NCBI GenBank assembly: GCA_004299555.1
Contig: SCQU01000010.1
Coordinates: forward strand, 1 to 64,000
Direction: 5' to 3'
DNA: 64,000 bases
From: Rhodanobacteraceae bacterium
GTDB taxonomy: Bacteria > Pseudomonadota > Gammaproteobacteria > Xanthomonadales > Rhodanobacteraceae
Shown piece by piece: positions 29,263 through 38,532 of the stretch. Numbering within the stretch: position 1 is the stretch's first letter; the number at the start of each line of letters is the position of its first letter. Below the pieces are notes generated by a model. It was given only the letters and a program-made list of their open reading frames with translations, did not search any database and had not been told where the DNA came from. The position numbers and the translations under genes were made by a program.

Positions 29263-30393
29263 GTGACAGCCGACCTCAACGATTTGCGTGCGCGTATCGA
29301 CCAGGTCGATGACGAACTGGTCGATGTGCTGACGCGGCGCGCACAACTGACCGCAGCGGTGGGGGCCTGGAAGTCACGGCATCGACTCCCGCTGTACGTG
29401 CCCGAACGCGAGGCGCAATTGCTGGCGGCACGGCGGGCCAAGGCCGCCGCCGCGGGCGTTGATCCTGCGCTGATGGAAGATGTCTTGCGGCGCATCATGC
29501 GCGAGAGCTACAGCAGCCAGGAAGCCGATTTCTCGGCGGCGGGCGATCTTGCCCGGCCCGTGGTGATCGTGGGTGGCAACGGCGCATTGGGGCGTTGTCT
29601 GGGGTCCTTCTTCATCCGCTCGGGCTACACGTTGCGTGTTCTGGACAAGGACGACTGGGGTAAGGCGCCTTCGCTGCTCGCCAATGCCGGCCTGGTTCTG
29701 GTTGCCGTTCCGATCGAGCACACTTGTGCGCTGATCGCCAGGCTGCCGCAACTGCCGCCCGACTGCATCCTCGCGGACGTCACCAGCATCAAGCAGGCAC
29801 CCCTTCGGGCCATGCTGGCCGTACATGCCGGTCCCGTGGTCGGCCTGCACCCGATGTTTGGTCCGGATGTGAAAAGCCTGGCCAAGCAGGTGGTGGCGGT
29901 GTGTCCGGGCCGCGACGCGGAGCGCTGCCGCTGGCTGCTCGAACAATTGACCATCTGGGGTGCCGTGCTGCGCGAGGAACAGGCCGAGCATCACGACCGC
30001 GCGATGGAACTGATCCAGGCAATGCGCCACCTGACCAGCATGGCCTACGGCATCTTCCTGCAACGCCAGCACGCCGACTTGTCCGAGCTGATGCGCCTGA
30101 GCTCGCCGATCTACCGCCTTGAACTGGCCATGGTCGGGCGCCTGTTTGCACAGTCACCGCAGCTGTACGTGGACATCATAATGGCGGCGAAGGGGTTGCC
30201 GAGGCTGCTCGAACAATATCGCGATGTTCTCGATGGCCTGTTCAAACGGGTACGTGAACGCCAGCGTACCGAATTGATCGAGGACTTCAACGGCGCGAGT
30301 GCATATTTCGGCGATCTGGCGCCTGCCTTGTTGCGCGAAAGCGGTGAGCTGTTGCGCAAGGCGCACGATGCGCGCGACCCGCTCACTGGCTGA
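29263..30393 (+). CDS. tyrA: bifunctional chorismate mutase / prephenate dehydrogenase (T-protein)
   Basis: A 376-residue AroQ-TyrA fusion. Residues 1-90 are the helical chorismate mutase ([20 protein letters not shown] and [14 protein letters not shown]). The prephenate dehydrogenase follows, with NAD loop [12 protein letters not shown] and [17 protein letters not shown], then [18 protein letters not shown]. It makes 4-hydroxyphenylpyruvate for tyrosine synthesis, the same compound the hppD cluster at 49 kb degrades. The GTG start aligns with E. coli TyrA and fits the promoter. Overall it is strikingly like the enteric T-protein. Confidence 0.93.
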   Translation: MTADLNDLRARIDQVDDELVDVLTRRAQLTAAVGAWKSRHRLPLYVPEREAQLLAARRAKAAAAGVDPALMEDVLRRIMRESYSSQEADFSAAGDLARPVVIVGGNGALGRCLGSFFIRSGYTLRVLDKDDWGKAPSLLANAGLVLVAVPIEHTCALIARLPQLPPDCILADVTSIKQAPLRAMLAVHAGPVVGLHPMFGPDVKSLAKQVVAVCPGRDAERCRWLLEQLTIWGAVLREEQAEHHDRAMELIQAMRHLTSMAYGIFLQRQHADLSELMRLSSPIYRLELAMVGRLFAQSPQLYVDIIMAAKGLPRLLEQYRDVLDGLFKRVRERQRTELIEDFNGASAYFGDLAPALLRESGELLRKAHDARDPLTG

Positions 30394-30501
30394 AGGTCGC
30401 GCCGGTTTTGCCAACCGCCAGCGCCCCACGAAATTCATCCGGGGACCCAGACCGCAATCGTCCACCGAGCGCGAACCGGAAAAGATCGGATGCGCAGCCG
30501 G

Positions 30502-31077
30502 TCAGGTGCTGACCGCATCGTGGCTCGGCGGCTCTTCCGCTTCTGCCGCCTGCCGTGCCAGCACGTAGATGAGGTCGGAGACCCGGTTGAGGTAGGTCGA
30601 GACGTGCGGATTTGGTTGCCGCGGAAGATCCGGTTGACCCTGATAGGCGACCAGGCGGCGTTCGGCGCGCCGCACCGCGGTACGGCCAAGATCCAGCGCC
30701 GCTGACGCAGGGTTGGCGCCGGGCACCACGAACACCGGCCGCAGGGGCCGCGCAGCCACCAATTCATCGATCAGGCTCTCGATCCGGGCGACCATTGCTG
30801 CGGTTGCCAGCGACACGCCGGGGATGAGCCGATCGCGGGCGTGCGGGTTGGCCGCGAGGTCGGCGGCGATGACAAACAGGTCGCGCTGGATCCGCAGGAT
30901 GCGGGCGCCCATGGCTGCGTCGGCGGTTGCGGCACGTGCCAGGCCCAGCGCCGAGATCGTCTCATCGATACTGCCCAGCGTGTCGATCAACAAGTCAGCC
31001 TTGGAGATGCGGCCGCCAAACAGCAGGCCGGTGCTGCCATCGTCGCCGAGCTTGGTGTAAATGCGGGGTTCGCTCAC
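30502..31077 (-). CDS. ATP:cob(I)alamin adenosyltransferase, PduO type
   Basis: A 191-residue PduO-type corrinoid adenosyltransferase. It carries the N-terminal ATP motif YTKLGDDGSTGLLFGG, the GRTAVRRAERRLV block and the C-terminal STYLNRVSDLIYVLAR. It attaches adenosyl to Co(I) of cobalamin, making coenzyme B12. GTG 31077 overlaps the stop of the upstream flavoprotein gene in GTGA, so the two are translationally coupled. That coupling suggests the flavoprotein may supply the electrons that reduce Co(II) to Co(I). Confidence 0.92.
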   Translation of the reverse strand: MSEPRIYTKLGDDGSTGLLFGGRISKADLLIDTLGSIDETISALGLARAATADAAMGARILRIQRDLFVIAADLAANPHARDRLIPGVSLATAAMVARIESLIDELVAARPLRPVFVVPGANPASAALDLGRTAVRRAERRLVAYQGQPDLPRQPNPHVSTYLNRVSDLIYVLARQAAEAEEPPSHDAVST

Positions 31078-31835
31078 CGTGGGGTTTCCTGTTTGGCGGC
31101 AACCGGCGGAAGCCGGGTCCAGGGTTGTGGCTCGGTAAAAAACTCCTCGGTGCGGATCGCGGCACGCTCGGCGCCCAGCGTCTCGGCCACCGCGGCGCAA
31201 CCGGTGACGAACGCGGGTGGCCCGGAGACAAATACTTCCCAGCCCTTAAGGTCGCCAAACTCGACCGGAAGCAGGTCTGGTATGCGCGGATGCTTCGGTG
31301 CGCCGGGATCGCGGGTCAGTGTCAGCAGGTAGTGGAAGTCCTTGCGGCTGTTTGCCCAGTCCCGCCAGCGGGTATCGTCAATGGTGTCGGCGCGGCCGCG
31401 CGCGGAAAAGAACAACGTCACCGGCCGTGGCTGCGGCGTATCGAGCAGCGCTTCGGCCAGCGCCCGTGCCGGCGCGATGCCCGAACCCGCGGCCAGCAGC
31501 AACACCGGCCCGGCTTGGTCCGCATCCGGCAGGAACGTTCCATACGGACCTGTGAGCCTGACCCGATGCCCGGGGCGCAATCGTTCGTGCACCCAACCGG
31601 TGATCACGCCGCCGGGCACCAGCGTCACCAACAGGTCCACGACACCGTCTGCACGCGGGGCATTGGCCACCGAGTAGGAACGCGGCGGCAGCCGCTGCCC
31701 GGGGTCCCCGAGCAGCACATACTGCCCCGCGCGGTACGGCAACGCGGCTTGCTCCGGCGCCAGCTCCAACGCGCGGATGACCGGGGTGACCAGCCGGCTG
31801 CTCAATACGCGGTATGGATAATGGTTGCCGGCCAT
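31074..31835 (-). CDS. ferredoxin-NADP reductase-like flavoprotein (copy 1)
   Basis: A 253-residue FAD/NAD(P)H oxidoreductase of the FNR family. FAD motif PPRSYSVANAP (about residue 50) and phosphate loop GPYGTF; NAD(P) motif LLAAGSGIAPARALAEALL; C-terminal VSGPPAFV. No iron-sulfur domain is present, so it passes electrons between NAD(P)H and a separate carrier. It lies between a second FNR-like gene and the cobalamin adenosyltransferase, overlapping the latter by 4 nt. The partner is unknown. Confidence 0.82.
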   Translation of the reverse strand: MAGNHYPYRVLSSRLVTPVIRALELAPEQAALPYRAGQYVLLGDPGQRLPPRSYSVANAPRADGVVDLLVTLVPGGVITGWVHERLRPGHRVRLTGPYGTFLPDADQAGPVLLLAAGSGIAPARALAEALLDTPQPRPVTLFFSARGRADTIDDTRWRDWANSRKDFHYLLTLTRDPGAPKHPRIPDLLPVEFGDLKGWEVFVSGPPAFVTGCAAVAETLGAERAAIRTEEFFTEPQPWTRLPPVAAKQETPR

Positions 31836-31862
31836 ACGCGCCCCGCGAGCCCCGAGGCCCGC

Positions 31863-32573
31863 TCAATAACCGGTGAATTCCTCGGTGCGGATGTTGTCCT
31901 CGTTGACCTTGAGCTCCACCAGGAGTGTACGCATCGCCTTGACCATGCCTTCCGGGCCAGACAGGTAGTAGATGGGTTTGTGCAAGTCCGCCACGTGTCT
32001 CTTCACCATTGCCGCGTCGACGCGGCCGCGCTCGCCCTGCCAGCCGTTGGGAGCCGACTCGACGGTCATGACGTAGGTGAAATTCGGGTTGTCCCTGGCC
32101 AGCCGCTCCAAGTCGGCCTTCAGCGGCAGATCCTCCGGGGTACGACTGGCGTGCAGCAAGGTGATCTGGTGTGCGGTCCTGTCGTGGGTGGCCTGGGCGA
32201 TCATGCAGCGCACCGGGGTGACGCCGATGCCGCCAATGATGAAAACCGCCGGGGTGGTTTGGGTGTTGTGCAGCGTGAAGTCGCCGTAGGGTGCATCGAG
32301 CTTGAGCTCGGTGCCGATCGGCAAGTCCTTCAGCACGCGCTTGAACGCGGTATCGCGCATGCGCGTCGCGGCGACGAGGTCAGGTTCGAACGGTGCCTGC
32401 ACCAGGGAAAATCCGCGGGTATTGCCTTCGGCGTCCGTTTCCGGCGGATTGATCAGCGTGTAGTCGGCGAATTGCCCGGCGCGAAACTTGAAGCCCTCCG
32501 GCTTGGAAAAATGAAAGGCCATGGTGCCGTTGGCGACGGTTTCTTTTTTAATCAGTTTGACGTTGGTTTGCAT
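31863..32573 (-). CDS. ferredoxin-NADP reductase-like flavoprotein (copy 2)
   Basis: A 236-residue FNR-family protein with FAD region RAGQFADYTL and GFSLVQAPFE, LDAPYGDFTL, NAD(P) motif VFIIGGIGVTPVRCMIAQA and YYLSGPEGMVKAM. It is only distantly like copy 1, so probably not a recent duplication. AAGGAGG is placed 9 nt before ATG 32573. It precedes copy 1 by 27 nt on the same strand, forming a three-gene run with the adenosyltransferase. The substrate and carrier cannot be told. Confidence 0.82.
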   Translation of the reverse strand: MQTNVKLIKKETVANGTMAFHFSKPEGFKFRAGQFADYTLINPPETDAEGNTRGFSLVQAPFEPDLVAATRMRDTAFKRVLKDLPIGTELKLDAPYGDFTLHNTQTTPAVFIIGGIGVTPVRCMIAQATHDRTAHQITLLHASRTPEDLPLKADLERLARDNPNFTYVMTVESAPNGWQGERGRVDAAMVKRHVADLHKPIYYLSGPEGMVKAMRTLLVELKVNEDNIRTEEFTGY

Positions 32574-32652
32574 GTCACAGGCCTCCTTGTTGGTTTCATT
32601 CCACGGTTCTGGCTGTCGCCAGCGCAACACACGGTGCGCTGCTGCCAGGTGT

Positions 32653-33000
32653 TCACTGGGGTGCGCCCGCCAGCAACTGCCGCAGTATGCACTGCAGGAT
32701 ACCGCCGTGCTGGCGGTAAGTGCCCTTGACCGGCGTATCGACGCGCGCACGTGCCTCGAGTTTCCGCGTTTGTCCTTGGCGGCCGATCGCCTTGACCCGT
32801 ACGGTCGCTGGGACTTCCTTGTGTCCCTCAAGGCTGGTGACCGCGAACGTCTCCCCACGGGACAACCCCAGCGATCCGGCGTTCTGGCCCTCCGGAAATT
32901 GCAGCGGTAGCGCGCCATCGGCGCGGTCCAGCCGATGGATGCCGTATGCCGTATCGCCGACGTCAAGCCGATCGCGCGTCCCGAAGCTGTTGCTGGTCAT
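32653..33000 (-). pseudogene. acnA: internally deleted aconitate hydratase (acnA) relic
   Basis: A 115-codon open frame that begins like AcnA (NSFGTRDRLDVGDTAYGIHR, residues 4-23, with a good GGGAG site) and then, near residue 29, jumps in frame to the last ~85 residues of AcnA (LPLQFPEGQNAGSLGL and RVDTPVKGTYRQHGGILQC). About 780 residues, including all Fe-S cysteines and the active site, are missing. The product cannot be an aconitase. It looks like a clean in-frame deletion, or an assembly collapse. Another aconitase (acnB or acnA) must serve the cell if this is real. Confidence 0.85.
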
Positions 33001-33526
33001 CGGATACTCCCGGGTCGTGGTTGGGGAGGTCTGGAAAATCCCTTTGCCGGTGGATACGCGCCGGCGGCGCAGCGCTGCCGCAATTGTAAGGACCGTGCAA
33101 GTGATCGGCGCGTGATCGGTGCCATGGAGCGCAGATGATTGGCAAGCGCGAGCCTCCGGAATGAACGCCATCCGCGGCGATGCCGCATCGCGGCTGACGC
33201 TGCCCGGTGCGTCGCGCCGCTCCAGACGCGGATTGCGATCGCAACGCCAGCGGACCAGCGTGGGGTTGGCGTCCGTTGACCTGCGGCAAGCGATTTGCGG
33301 AGGATAATGCGTATCCTTACAACTGGAGAGTGGCGTCACGTCATGCCGGCCGAGCCTGTGGCAAAGTTGTGCCGCGGCGGCGCAAGGCGGTGGCGCGGAG
33401 ACCTGGCGTTGCCGTGGCGCGCAACGATGCTTGCACCGGGCGTGGGCCGGCGGGCGGAAGTGGCCCCGCAAGTACCTGCGCTTGATCCAGCTTGATGAGT
33501 CAACCGTAAAATTTGAGGAAGTACCC
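33001..33526. other. divergent region between the acnA relic and aceE
   Basis: A 526-nt non-coding stretch holding the old acnA promoter (minus) and the aceE promoter (plus). On the plus strand GATAAT (33303-33308) lies within an inverted repeat AGGATA-ATGCG-TATCCT (33301-33317), with TTGACC at 33276-33281 upstream; the 21-nt spacing is too long for a strong promoter, but the palindrome is a candidate operator. No gene is seen. Confidence 0.4.
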
Positions 33527-36241
33527 ATGAATGCAGAGGCTCAGGCATACGCCGACCTTGACCCGGACCCGACTGAAACCCGTGAGTGGATCGAATCGAT
33601 CGAGGCGGTGATCAACGCCGAAGGGACGACCCGGGCCCACCGGCTCCTGGAGAAACTGGTCGACCAGACCCGGCTGGCTGGCGGCAACCTGCCGTTTCCG
33701 CCCACCACCGAATACGTCAACACCATCCCGCCGCAGCTCGAGGCGAAGTCGCCTGGTGATGCCGCGATGGAATGGCGCATCCGCAACATCGTCCGCTGGA
33801 ACGCGATGGCGATGGTCGTGCGCGCCAATCGCAGGCCGGGCAAGCTCGGTGGTCACATCGCCAGCTTTGGCTCCAGCGCCACGCTTTTTGACGTCGGCTT
33901 CAACCATTTCTGGCGTGCGCCCTCGGACGAACATCCCGGCGACCTGGTCGCCCTCCAGGGCCACTCCAGCCCTGGCTTGTACGCGCGTTCGTACCTCGAG
34001 GGCCGCATCAGCGAAACACAGATGGACAACTTCCGCCGTGAGGCCTCCTACCCGCCGGGTCAGGCGCTGTCATCGTATCCGCATGCCTGGCTGATGCCCG
34101 ATTATTGGCAGATGTCCACCGTATCGATGGGCCTGGGGCCGATCCAGGCAATCTACCAGGCGCAATTCATGAAGTACCTGGAAGCGCGCGGCCTGATGCC
34201 CCGGACGGATCGCAAGGTGTGGTGTTTCGTGGGTGACGGCGAGGTGGACGAGCCTGAATCCCTGGCCGCGATTTCGCTGGCCGCGCGCGAGCGGCTCGAC
34301 AATCTGATCTTCGTGGTCAATTGCAACCTGCAGCGCCTGGACGGCCCGGTGCGGGGCAACGGCAAGATCATCCAGGAACTGGAAGGCGCGTTCCGCGGCG
34401 CCGGCTGGAACGTGATCAAGCTGATCTGGGGCAGCCGCTGGGATCCGCTGCTGGCGCGCGATACCCAGGGCGTGTTGCGCAAGCTGATGATGGAGACCGT
34501 GGATGGGGACTATCAGGCCTTCAAGGCATTGGGCGGCGCCTATACGCGCGAGCATTTCTTCGGCAAGTACCCCGAGACCGCAGCGATGGTGGCCAGTCTT
34601 GCCGATGACGACATCTGGCGGCTCAACCGCGGTGGTCACGATCCGCACAAGGTCTACGCGGCGTATCACGCGGCGGTACACACCGAAGGCGGGCCGACCG
34701 TGATCCTGGCGCAGACGGTGAAGGGTTACGGAATGGGCAAGGCGGGCGAGTCACAGAACATCGCCCACCAGGCCAAGAAGATGCACGAGGATGCAGTGAA
34801 GGTTTTCCGCGACCGCTTCCAGATACCGATCGACGACAAACAACTCGAGGGCGAAGGCCCCGACTCGGTACCGTACTACCACCCGGGCATGGATTCGCCA
34901 GAGGTGCAATACATGCTCGAACGCCGCAAGGAACTCGGCGGCTTCCTGCCACAGCGCCGCCAGAAATCCTCCAGGACGTTGCCGGCGCCGTCGTTGGACA
35001 CGTTTGCACAGATTACCCAGGGCACCAAGGGCCGCGAGATCAGCAACACCATGGCATTGGTGCGCGGCATGAACCTGCTGCTGCGCGACAAGTCCATCGC
35101 GCCCTACGTGGTGCCAATCGTCGCCGACGAGGCCCGCACGTTCGGGATGGAAAGCATGTTTCGCTCGATTGGCATCTACGCGCCAGGCGGCCAGAAATAC
35201 CGGCCGCAGGATGCCGACCAGCTGCTGTACTACCGCGAAGCCGCGGACGGCCAGGTGTTGCAGGAAGGCCTGTCCGAGGCGGGTGGCGTATCGGCGTGGA
35301 TCGCCGCGGGTACCAGCTACTCGGTGTCGGACCGGCCGATGCTGCCGTTCTTTATCTTCTACTCGTTCTTCGGCTTCCGTCGTATCGGCGACCTGATCTG
35401 GGCCGCCGGCGACCAGCGCGTCCGCGGGTTCCTGGTCGGTGCCACCGCTGGCTGCAGCTTCCCGGGCGAGGGTCTGCAGCACTCCGATTGCGCCTCGCAA
35501 TTGATGGCGGGAACCGTACCGAACTGCCGGGCCTACGACCCCACCTTCTCCTACGAGGTGGCGGTGATCATGCAGGACGGCATCCGCCGGATGCTGCACG
35601 AGCAGGAAGACATCTTCTATTACCTGACCGTCACCAACGAGAACTACGAGCACCCCGACATGCCCGAAGGATGTGCCGAGGGCATCCTCAAGGGCATGTA
35701 CCTGTATCAGGCCGCGGACAAACCGGGAAGCAAAGCCCCGCGGGTACAGCTGCTCGCCGCCGGCGGTGCCTTGCGCGAGGCCATCGCGGCGGCGGAACTG
35801 CTGGACAAGGACTTTGGCGTCAAGGCCGACGTCTGGTCCTGTCCGAGTTTCGTTGAACTGTCGCGCGACGGATTCGACTGTGAACGCTGGAACTCGCTGC
35901 ATCCGGCTGCCAAGGACAGCCGCACGCCATACGTCACGCAATGCCTCACCGGTCACGACGGCCCGGTGGTGGCGGTCAGCGAATACGTGCGCGCGGTGGC
36001 CGATCAGGTGCGCGCGTTCGTCCCCGAGGGGCGCCGCTTTACCGCGCTGGGTGCCGATGGCTACGGCCGCAGTGACACGCGTGATGCGTTGCGCACCTTC
36101 TTCGAGGTGGACTCACGCCGTATCGCGCACGCCGCAATTACAGCCCTCGCGGCAGACGCCGTGCTGACCGTCAGTGATGTCGAACGCGCCATCAAGACCT
36201 GGGGGCTTGATCCGGACAAGCAAAACCCGCTGCAGGCATGA
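33527..36241 (+). CDS. aceE: pyruvate dehydrogenase E1 component (homodimeric)
   Basis: A 904-residue thiamine-diphosphate E1 that decarboxylates pyruvate and acetylates the E2 lipoyl domain. Landmarks: SFGSSATLFDVGFNHFW, GHSSPGLYARSYLEGR, the ThDP motif GDGEVDEPES..NLIFVVNCNLQ, SYSVSDRPMLPFFIFYSFFGF and HEQEDIFYYLTVTNENY. The GAGGA upstream of ATG 33527 decides the start. It stands alone: no aceF or lpd follow, so E2 and E3 are encoded elsewhere. Confidence 0.97.
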   Translation: MNAEAQAYADLDPDPTETREWIESIEAVINAEGTTRAHRLLEKLVDQTRLAGGNLPFPPTTEYVNTIPPQLEAKSPGDAAMEWRIRNIVRWNAMAMVVRANRRPGKLGGHIASFGSSATLFDVGFNHFWRAPSDEHPGDLVALQGHSSPGLYARSYLEGRISETQMDNFRREASYPPGQALSSYPHAWLMPDYWQMSTVSMGLGPIQAIYQAQFMKYLEARGLMPRTDRKVWCFVGDGEVDEPESLAAISLAARERLDNLIFVVNCNLQRLDGPVRGNGKIIQELEGAFRGAGWNVIKLIWGSRWDPLLARDTQGVLRKLMMETVDGDYQAFKALGGAYTREHFFGKYPETAAMVASLADDDIWRLNRGGHDPHKVYAAYHAAVHTEGGPTVILAQTVKGYGMGKAGESQNIAHQAKKMHEDAVKVFRDRFQIPIDDKQLEGEGPDSVPYYHPGMDSPEVQYMLERRKELGGFLPQRRQKSSRTLPAPSLDTFAQITQGTKGREISNTMALVRGMNLLLRDKSIAPYVVPIVADEARTFGMESMFRSIGIYAPGGQKYRPQDADQLLYYREAADGQVLQEGLSEAGGVSAWIAAGTSYSVSDRPMLPFFIFYSFFGFRRIGDLIWAAGDQRVRGFLVGATAGCSFPGEGLQHSDCASQLMAGTVPNCRAYDPTFSYEVAVIMQDGIRRMLHEQEDIFYYLTVTNENYEHPDMPEGCAEGILKGMYLYQAADKPGSKAPRVQLLAAGGALREAIAAAELLDKDFGVKADVWSCPSFVELSRDGFDCERWNSLHPAAKDSRTPYVTQCLTGHDGPVVAVSEYVRAVADQVRAFVPEGRRFTALGADGYGRSDTRDALRTFFEVDSRRIAHAAITALAADAVLTVSDVERAIKTWGLDPDKQNPLQA

Positions 36242-36425
36242 GGCTCGTACCGTCGTCAAGGCCCGAGGCAAGCGCCGGGCGTACCTGACCGCAAAAGGCC
36301 AACGGGACAACCGCCGCGCGGCGGGCGCCGTCGTGCGGCAGTTTCCGGGCAATGCTGCCAACGATGTCGGCGGCAATCTGCGATGGGCAGCCATCGACGG
36401 AGCCGTGCGCACACGGCGAGGGGCC

Positions 36426-37259
36426 TCAGTTCGATGAGGCCGGGTCGAGGAACAGGTCGGGAAGCAACGCATGCCCGGCGGCAACCGCATAGGCATCGAA
36501 GTCGTCGATGCCGGCCTCGCGCAGGGCTTCCTCGTCGATGAAAAACCGGCCCGTATTCTCACGGGCCGGCCTGACCAGGATGGCGTGGGCAGCGTCGGCG
36601 AGGATGTCGGGCTTGCGGCAGCGTTTCTCGTCGACGCCGGGAATCATCCGCAGCGCATCGGTGGCGATGACGGTACGCGGCCACAGCGCGTTGACGGCAA
36701 TGCCGGCGTCGCGAAATTCGGCGGCCAGGCCCAGGGTTACGAAGCTCATGCCCATTTTGGCCAGGGTGTAGCCGGTGTGGGGCGCCCACCAGCGCGGGTC
36801 GAGGTTGGGTGGCGGCGCCAGGCTGAGGATGTGCGGATTGGCCGCCTTCCTGAGGTGGGGGATGACGGCCTGGGCGCACAGGAAGCTGCCGCGCGCGTTG
36901 ACTTGCTGCATCAGGTCGAAGCGCTTCATGGGCGTTTCCAGCGTTCCCCTCAGCCAGATGGCGCTGGCGTTGTTGATGAGGATGTCAATGCCGCCGAAGT
37001 GCTCAACCGTGCGCGCGACAGCGTCGCGCACATTGTCTTCATCGCGGATGTCGCACCTGACCGGAAGTGCCTTGCCGCCCGCGGCTTCGATGGCCGCCGC
37101 GGCAGAGTAGATGGTGCCGGGCAGGGTCGGGTGCGGCCGGTCGCTCTTGGCCGCCACCGTCACGTTCGCGCCGTCGCGTGCAGCCCGCAAGGCGATCGCC
37201 AGGCCTATCCCGCGCGAGGCGCCGGTAATGAACAACGTTTTGCCACCCAAATCGCCCAC
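36426..37259 (-). CDS. short-chain dehydrogenase (HSDL2-like SDR)
   Basis: A 277-residue SDR. It has cofactor motif FITGASRGIGLAIA, an atypical insert AAKSDRPHPTLPGTIYSAA (the pattern of HSDL2-type reductases), NNASAIWLRGTLETPMKRFDLM, and YTLAKMGMS with catalytic Tyr and Lys. Residues LSLAPPPNL stand where the catalytic Ser normally lies; the serine is in ILSLAPP. The start is GTG 37259, with CGGAGG upstream. Substrate unknown, probably a lipid-like carbonyl. It is convergent with aceE. Confidence 0.85.
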   Translation of the reverse strand: MGDLGGKTLFITGASRGIGLAIALRAARDGANVTVAAKSDRPHPTLPGTIYSAAAAIEAAGGKALPVRCDIRDEDNVRDAVARTVEHFGGIDILINNASAIWLRGTLETPMKRFDLMQQVNARGSFLCAQAVIPHLRKAANPHILSLAPPPNLDPRWWAPHTGYTLAKMGMSFVTLGLAAEFRDAGIAVNALWPRTVIATDALRMIPGVDEKRCRKPDILADAAHAILVRPARENTGRFFIDEEALREAGIDDFDAYAVAAGHALLPDLFLDPASSN

Positions 37260-37389
37260 GGTTACCTCCGAGCAGACCCAACCGGCTATTGGGTTGCGTA
37301 CGCCGACAATACCCCATGGTCGGATGCGCGGCGATGCGGGTCAACTGCCGCGTGCCTGCAATCGCGGTGTTGGGGCCAGACGGACGCGC

Positions 37390-37402
37390 GATAATGCGGG
37401 CA
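37390..37402 (+). promoter_or_regulatory. -10 element of the moeB-like gene; possible leaderless mRNA
   Basis: GATAAT at 37390-37395 lies 6 nt before ATG 37402, so transcription would begin at or next to the start codon. No Shine-Dalgarno sequence precedes the ATG. A -35 at the right distance is not obvious. Confidence 0.35.
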
Positions 37403-38532
37403 TGAGCGTCGATGAAGTTTCCCCCAGGGCAGCGCGGCAACGCCAGCGCGCCGGCGCGCTGCTGCTGGACGTTCGCGAACCCTACGAACAGGCGGCGGGC
37501 TTGGCGGTGGGCGCGATCGCCTTGCCCGCCGGTGAAGTGCTGGACCGCATTGACGAGGTTGCCCCGGATCGGCAGCGCGAGATACTCGCGATCTGCGCGC
37601 ATGGTGCGCGTTCACTGCGGATCGCGGCGGCGCTGCAGCAGCGCGGGTACGCCAACGTGTTCTCCGTTGCCGGTGGCACGGCAGCCTGGGTCGCCGCCGG
37701 CCTGCCCCTCGCAAATCCCGGGGGTGATGCAGATTTTTACGACCGCTATTCGCGCCACCTGCGGTTGCCGGAAGTCGGTGAGGCTGGCCAGCGCAAGCTG
37801 GAAGCATCCCGCGTGGTGGTGCTGGGGGCAGGCGGACTGGGCTGCCCGGCCGCGTTCTATCTTGCAGCGGCGGGGGTGGGCACGTTGGTGATCGCCGATG
37901 ATGACGTGGTCGAACGCAGCAACCTGCAACGCCAGATCCTGCATACCAATGACCGCATCGGCGACTCCAAGCTGACTTCAGCCGCACGCGCGTTGCGCGC
38001 GTTGAATCCGCGCGTCAGGGTCGTGGGCGTGCCTGAGCGGGTGACCTCTGCGAACGTTGAAGCGTTACTTGAAGGCGCCGATGTGGTGCTGGATGGCGCC
38101 GACAATTTTCCTGTGCGCTACCTGCTGAACGACGCTTGTGTGAAGCTTGGCAAGCCGTTGGTGTATGGCGCGGTACAGCGTTTCCAGGGCCAGGTGAGCG
38201 TTTTTGATGCCGGTCGCCAACGGGGCAGGGCCCCCTGCTACCGCTGTTTGTTTCCGCGGCCGCCGGCACCTGAAGACGCGCCGAATTGCTCCGACGCCGG
38301 CGTGCTCGGCGTCCTGCCGGGCGTGATCGGGATGTTGCAAGCCACCGAGGCCATGAAGCTGATTCTCGGCATTGGCGAGCCGCTGAGCGGGCGCGTGCTG
38401 ATGTTCGATGCGCTTGCCATGCACTTCCACGAGGTGCGCTTGGCGCCGGATCCGGAATGCGCGGTGTGTGCGCCAGATACGCCGTTCCCGGGGTATGTCG
38501 ACTACGCGAAGTTCTGCGGGTCCGCGGTGTAG
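37402..38532 (+). CDS. moeB: rhodanese-MoeB/ThiF fusion (sulfur-carrier adenylyltransferase)
   Basis: A 376-residue protein. Residues about 10-105 form a rhodanese domain with active-site loop ICAHGARS (Cys65). Residues 115-376 are an E1-like adenylyltransferase: RYSRHLRLPEVGEAGQRKL, VVVLGAGGLGCPAAFYL, DDDVVERSNLQRQILH and two Zn CxxC pairs (CYRC and CAVC). It adenylates the C-terminus of a sulfur carrier such as MoaD or ThiS. In MoeZ and MOCS3 the rhodanese is C-terminal; here it is N-terminal, an order I associate with Xanthomonadales. The target carrier (MoaD is likely) is not in the window. Confidence 0.9.
   Translation: MSVDEVSPRAARQRQRAGALLLDVREPYEQAAGLAVGAIALPAGEVLDRIDEVAPDRQREILAICAHGARSLRIAAALQQRGYANVFSVAGGTAAWVAAGLPLANPGGDADFYDRYSRHLRLPEVGEAGQRKLEASRVVVLGAGGLGCPAAFYLAAAGVGTLVIADDDVVERSNLQRQILHTNDRIGDSKLTSAARALRALNPRVRVVGVPERVTSANVEALLEGADVVLDGADNFPVRYLLNDACVKLGKPLVYGAVQRFQGQVSVFDAGRQRGRAPCYRCLFPRPPAPEDAPNCSDAGVLGVLPGVIGMLQATEAMKLILGIGEPLSGRVLMFDALAMHFHEVRLAPDPECAVCAPDTPFPGYVDYAKFCGSAV

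Noticed and set aside
30927-32729. 600-codon plus-strand frame
   Set aside because: Antisense to the adenosyltransferase and both flavoprotein genes; no motif.
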